Part shown: positions 61,413-64,000 of the stretch, in pieces
Layout: the number at the start of each line of letters is the position of its first letter
Numbering within the stretch: the first letter of the stretch is position 1
Assembly (NCBI RefSeq): GCF_030410395.1
Contig: NZ_JAUHHF010000001.1
Location: 62,001-126,000, forward strand
Direction of reading: 5' to 3'
DNA: 64,000 nucleotides
Source of the DNA: Zwartia panacis
Lineage (GTDB): Bacteria; Pseudomonadota; Gammaproteobacteria; Burkholderiales; Burkholderiaceae_B
Position numbers and translations under genes: made by a program
Notes under the pieces: generated by a model
The model's input: only the letters and a program-made list of their open reading frames with translations
What the model was told of the DNA's origin: nothing
The model's database searches: none

Positions 61413-62060
61413 ATGAACGAAATTATTCAAACGCTGACCCTGTATGCTTTGCCAGTGGTGTTCGCCATTACCCTGCATGAGGCGGCTCACGGCTATGTGG
61501 CGAGATTGTTCGGAGATCCAACCGCGACACTCGCGGGCCGAGTGACCCTGAATCCAATCAAGCATGTCGATCCGATGGGAACGATCGCCGTACCGATCGG
61601 TATTTTGCTCATGTCCAAGCTGGTGGGCGGACCGTTCTTGCTGTTTGGCTGGGCCAAGCCCGTACCGGTTGATTTTGGACGCCTGCGCCGGCCCAAGAGA
61701 GATATGCTCTGGGTGGCCTTGGCAGGTCCTGCTGCAAACCTTTTCATGGCAATTCTCTGGGGAATTTCTCTGCGATTGCTATTCGAGTCTGGCGACCGAA
61801 GTAGTTTTTGGTTTCAAATGGCCCAGGTGGGTATCCAGATCAATTTGACATTGATGGCACTGAATCTTTTGCCGATTTTGCCCCTCGACGGAGGCAGGAT
61901 GCTGTTCAGCCTGTTGCCGCATCAGCTCGCCTGGCAATATAGCCGCATTGAACCTTTTGGCCTCTGGATCGTGATTGCCCTGCTTGCCACAGGGTTGCTT
62001 GGCACCCTCATCGCACCCATGATGTCTCTGGGGGAGTGGGTGGTAAGACTAGTGCTCTGA
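61413..62060 (+). CDS. Site-2 protease family protein (peptidase M50)
   Basis: An intramembrane zinc metalloprotease or related membrane protein. It has the catalytic HEAAH at about residues 22-26 in the first membrane segment (FAITLHEAAHGYVARLFG), VTLNPIKHVDPMGTI, a PAANLFMAILWG segment and the second zinc ligand region LNLLPILPLDGGRML (Asp near 168). 215 residues is typical of the short FtsX-lacking branch with no PDZ domain. It is followed by dapA. The substrate is unknown. Confidence 0.9.
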   Translation: MNEIIQTLTLYALPVVFAITLHEAAHGYVARLFGDPTATLAGRVTLNPIKHVDPMGTIAVPIGILLMSKLVGGPFLLFGWAKPVPVDFGRLRRPKRDMLWVALAGPAANLFMAILWGISLRLLFESGDRSSFWFQMAQVGIQINLTLMALNLLPILPLDGGRMLFSLLPHQLAWQYSRIEPFGLWIVIALLATGLLGTLIAPMMSLGEWVVRLVL

Positions 62061-62142
62061 AAAGCCCACTATTCCGGTACACTTTCGACTGACTTCTATT
62101 AACGGCGCTTAGGCGCCACGAACAGCGCTCTGGATCCTATTT

Positions 62143-63048
62143 ATGGCCACGAATTCTTCTTCCAACGGACCCCAGTTTCAAGGCAGTATTCCAGCCTTGG
62201 TGACCCCGATGCATCCAGACGGCAGCCTGGATTACGAAAGCTTTCGGGCTCTGGTGGACTGGCATGCCCAAGAAGGCACAGACGCACTGGTGATCGTCGG
62301 CACTTCCGGCGAATCCCCGACTGTCAATGTCGACGAGCATGCAGAACTCATCCGCGTTGCTGTCGAACACGCTGCTGGACGTTTACCCATCATCGCTGGC
62401 GTCGGCGCAAACTCGACGCGTGAAGCCATTCATCTGGCTGAGCACGCGCGCAAAGTCGGTGCTCACGCGGGCTTGTCCGTGGTGCCCTACTACAACAAGC
62501 CTTCGCAAGAAGGTATTTACCAACACTTCAAGACAGTTCAAGAAGCGGTCGATCTGCCAACGGTGCTCTACAACGTGCCCGGTCGCACGGTTGCCGATAT
62601 GTCGCATGACACCGTGCTCAGGCTGGCTCAGATCCCTGGCATTATCGGCCTCAAGGACGCTACGGGTGACATTGGTCGCGGCGCGTTGTTGATTCGCGAT
62701 GTGCCTGCCCATTTCCAGATTTTAAGTGGCGATGATGCCACCGCGGCCGCGCTGATCTTGCTGGGTGGTCGCGGCAATATTTCCGTGACAGCCAATATCG
62801 CGCCTCGTCAAATGAGTGAGATGTGCAAAGCCGCCTTGGCCGGTGATGTACAAAAAGTCCGACAGTTAAATAGTCTGCTGGGTCCTCTCAACAAGCTTTT
62901 GTTTGTTGAAGGGAACCCGATTCCAGTGAAGTGGGCATTGGCGCAGATGGGACGTATCCCCTCTGGTATCCGCTTGCCGCTTGTGGAATTAGGCGCTCAG
63001 TATCACGCTCCTTTGAGAGCTGCAATGGTTCAGGCGGGGTTGCTCTGA
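62143..63048 (+). CDS. dapA: 4-hydroxy-tetrahydrodipicolinate synthase
   Basis: Condenses aspartate semialdehyde with pyruvate for lysine and diaminopimelate. The 301-residue protein has the [14 protein letters not shown] (residues about 54-67, the GTTGE phosphate-binding motif variant GTSGES), [32 protein letters not shown] with the catalytic Tyr, [11 protein letters not shown], and the Schiff-base Lys in [12 protein letters not shown] (about 170). Family-typical for true DapA. It precedes bamC by one base, an arrangement common to beta-proteobacteria. Confidence 0.95.
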   Translation: MATNSSSNGPQFQGSIPALVTPMHPDGSLDYESFRALVDWHAQEGTDALVIVGTSGESPTVNVDEHAELIRVAVEHAAGRLPIIAGVGANSTREAIHLAEHARKVGAHAGLSVVPYYNKPSQEGIYQHFKTVQEAVDLPTVLYNVPGRTVADMSHDTVLRLAQIPGIIGLKDATGDIGRGALLIRDVPAHFQILSGDDATAAALILLGGRGNISVTANIAPRQMSEMCKAALAGDVQKVRQLNSLLGPLNKLLFVEGNPIPVKWALAQMGRIPSGIRLPLVELGAQYHAPLRAAMVQAGLL

Positions 63049-63049
63049 A

Positions 63050-64000
63050 ATGAAAAGTTTGTTGAGTCAAAAGAAAGCGCTGATGGTGTCGGCAATTGCC
63101 GCCGTCATGGTGCTGAGTGGTTGTGCCTCGGTGCGAGAGGTGTTGAGTGGCGATAATTCTGTCGACTACAAGAGCGTGGTGCGCACTGATCCTCTGAGCA
63201 TTCCGCCTGATATGACACAGGCCGCGAGTGACCCGCGTTTCCGTGCGCCCGACTCAGGTACAACGACTTTTAGTCAGTATCAGAAAGCCGGCCAGGTGAA
63301 TCCTGCCGCACAAGCTTCGACTGCGAAATCCGCCGTGCTACCAACGCGCAGTGACATGCGCGTGATGCGGGATGGTGATTTACGCTGGTTGTCTGTGGAT
63401 ATGCCTGCTGACCGTGTATTTTCCACGGCAGCCGATTTTTGGACAGAGCTTGGATTCACGCTCGACGTTACAGATCCCAAAGCGGGTTTGATCGTGACCA
63501 ACTGGGCTGAAAATCGCGCCAATATTCCTGACAGCTGGATTCGTCAGGCACTAGGGAGCGTGATGGGTGGCGCTTGGGACAGCGGTACACGTGACAAGTT
63601 TCGCACACGTATTGAACGTAACGGCAACCGCACCGAGATCTACATCACTCACCAGCACATGGTTGAAGAGGCTCTTGGTAAAGGCGCCGGAGGTGTCGCT
63701 GCCGATATCCGCTGGACAATCGGAAAGGAAGATCCAGGTCTGAACGCAGCCATGCTTGCACGCATGATGGTCTTCTTTGGTGAAGATGTTGACGGCGCTC
63801 GCAAGAAAATGGCTCAAGCCAAGGCCGATCCCCAGTCTCCTCAGGTCGTCGCACCAGATGGCGACAAGACCAAGCTGGTCATTGGTGAGACATTTGATCG
63901 CGCCTGGCGACGTGTCGGCGTGGCGCTTGATTCGGGCGGATTCGCTGTGGATGATCGTGATCGTTCGACGGGTGAGTATTATGTTCGCTACGTTGATACT
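63050..64000 (+). CDS. bamC: Outer-membrane assembly lipoprotein BamC (3' end outside window)
   Basis: A BAM-complex lipoprotein (NlpB/DapX). The gene starts one base after the dapA stop and runs off the window after 317 codons. The signal peptide ends in a lipobox LSGC with Cys 25. The mature protein has the BamC pattern: long flexible N-terminus with PPDMTQAASDPRF, then two helix-grip domains (DLRWLSVDMPADRVFSTAADFWTELGF, WAENRANIPDSWI; the second beginning LVIGETFDRAWRRVGVALDSGGF). The dapA-bamC adjacency matches E. coli and many proteobacteria. Confidence 0.93.
   Translation, partial: MKSLLSQKKALMVSAIAAVMVLSGCASVREVLSGDNSVDYKSVVRTDPLSIPPDMTQAASDPRFRAPDSGTTTFSQYQKAGQVNPAAQASTAKSAVLPTRSDMRVMRDGDLRWLSVDMPADRVFSTAADFWTELGFTLDVTDPKAGLIVTNWAENRANIPDSWIRQALGSVMGGAWDSGTRDKFRTRIERNGNRTEIYITHQHMVEEALGKGAGGVAADIRWTIGKEDPGLNAAMLARMMVFFGEDVDGARKKMAQAKADPQSPQVVAPDGDKTKLVIGETFDRAWRRVGVALDSGGFAVDDRDRSTGEYYVRYVDT

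Noticed and set aside
62143-63048. DapA-like protein as the aldolase of the sugar-acid pathway
   Set aside because: It lies directly before bamC, as true dapA does, and has the dapA active-site motifs.

Overview
The window looks like part of a Burkholderiales (beta-proteobacterial) chromosome, most likely from the Alcaligenaceae (Bordetella/Achromobacter/Orrella relatives). The reasons are gene order (dnaX-ybaB-recR; carAB, greA, yhbY, rlmE, ftsH, folP, glmM, ppx/ppk, pst; dapA-bamC), a Bug-type tripartite tricarboxylate binding protein, the cysI-like/DUF934 sulfite reductase locus and CaiB/BaiF CoA transferases. The lineage is an inference from gene content and order; no database was searched. 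Coding density is high. No prophage, CRISPR array, rRNA operon or intact insertion sequence was seen.

Layout. 1-4.2 kb: 3' end of an AddA/RecB-like helicase-nuclease, the 4.5S SRP RNA (ffs), dnaX, ybaB/ebfC and recR. 4.2-9.7 kb: transaldolase (tal) divergent from carAB. 9.7-18 kb: genes placed between carB and greA, namely a CoA transferase, an SDR, a histidine phosphatase, ferredoxin-NADP reductase (fpr) and a complete branched-chain-amino-acid-type ABC transporter with a fused LivH-LivM permease. 18-24.2 kb: greA, with a hairpin/U-tract leader, then yhbY, rlmE, ftsH, folP and glmM. 24.2-31.9 kb: phosphate block (ppx divergent from ppk1, then pstSCAB) with two Pho-box-like sites; phoU/phoBR do not follow pstB. 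A tRNA-Pro closes this block.

32-34 kb is a small AT-richer patch holding an orphan glycosyltransferase, a coupled short ORF and a gene remnant with its own terminator. 34-42.7 kb: an alpha/beta hydrolase with Ala at the nucleophile position, a Bug protein, a siroheme/sulfite reduction operon (cysI-like, cobA, cbiX/sirB, DUF934) divergent from a periplasmic rhodanese, a CDF cation exporter and an uncharacterised ATP-grasp-like protein. 42.7-54.6 kb: folB and a FolM-like SDR, an amidase, a small catabolic-looking cluster (SDR, Liv-type binding protein, SCP2-like protein, hydrolase), a secreted protein, an MFS transporter, a lipoprotein, a YiiX-like cysteine hydrolase and an ADP-forming acyl-CoA ligase. 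54.7-64 kb: an IlvD/Edd dehydratase with an RraA-like protein, tRNA-His, cardiolipin synthase, a binding protein with no signal peptide, a PpiC-like isomerase, tRNA-Arg, a YciO/Sua5-like protein, a site-2 protease, dapA and the start of bamC.

How the parts fit. The window mixes housekeeping modules (replication/recombination, pyrimidine/arginine precursor, folate, peptidoglycan precursor, outer-membrane assembly) with phosphate homeostasis (Pst uptake, polyphosphate synthesis and breakdown), sulfur assimilation (siroheme made next to the enzyme that needs it; Fpr may supply ferredoxin) and organic-acid or amino-acid scavenging (Liv, Bug, amidase, CoA ligase/transferase). I did not find a clearly new multi-gene system. 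The most unusual items are the ATP-grasp-like orphan, the Ala-nucleophile hydrolase, the hairpins upstream of greA and cysI, and the degraded glycosyltransferase patch.
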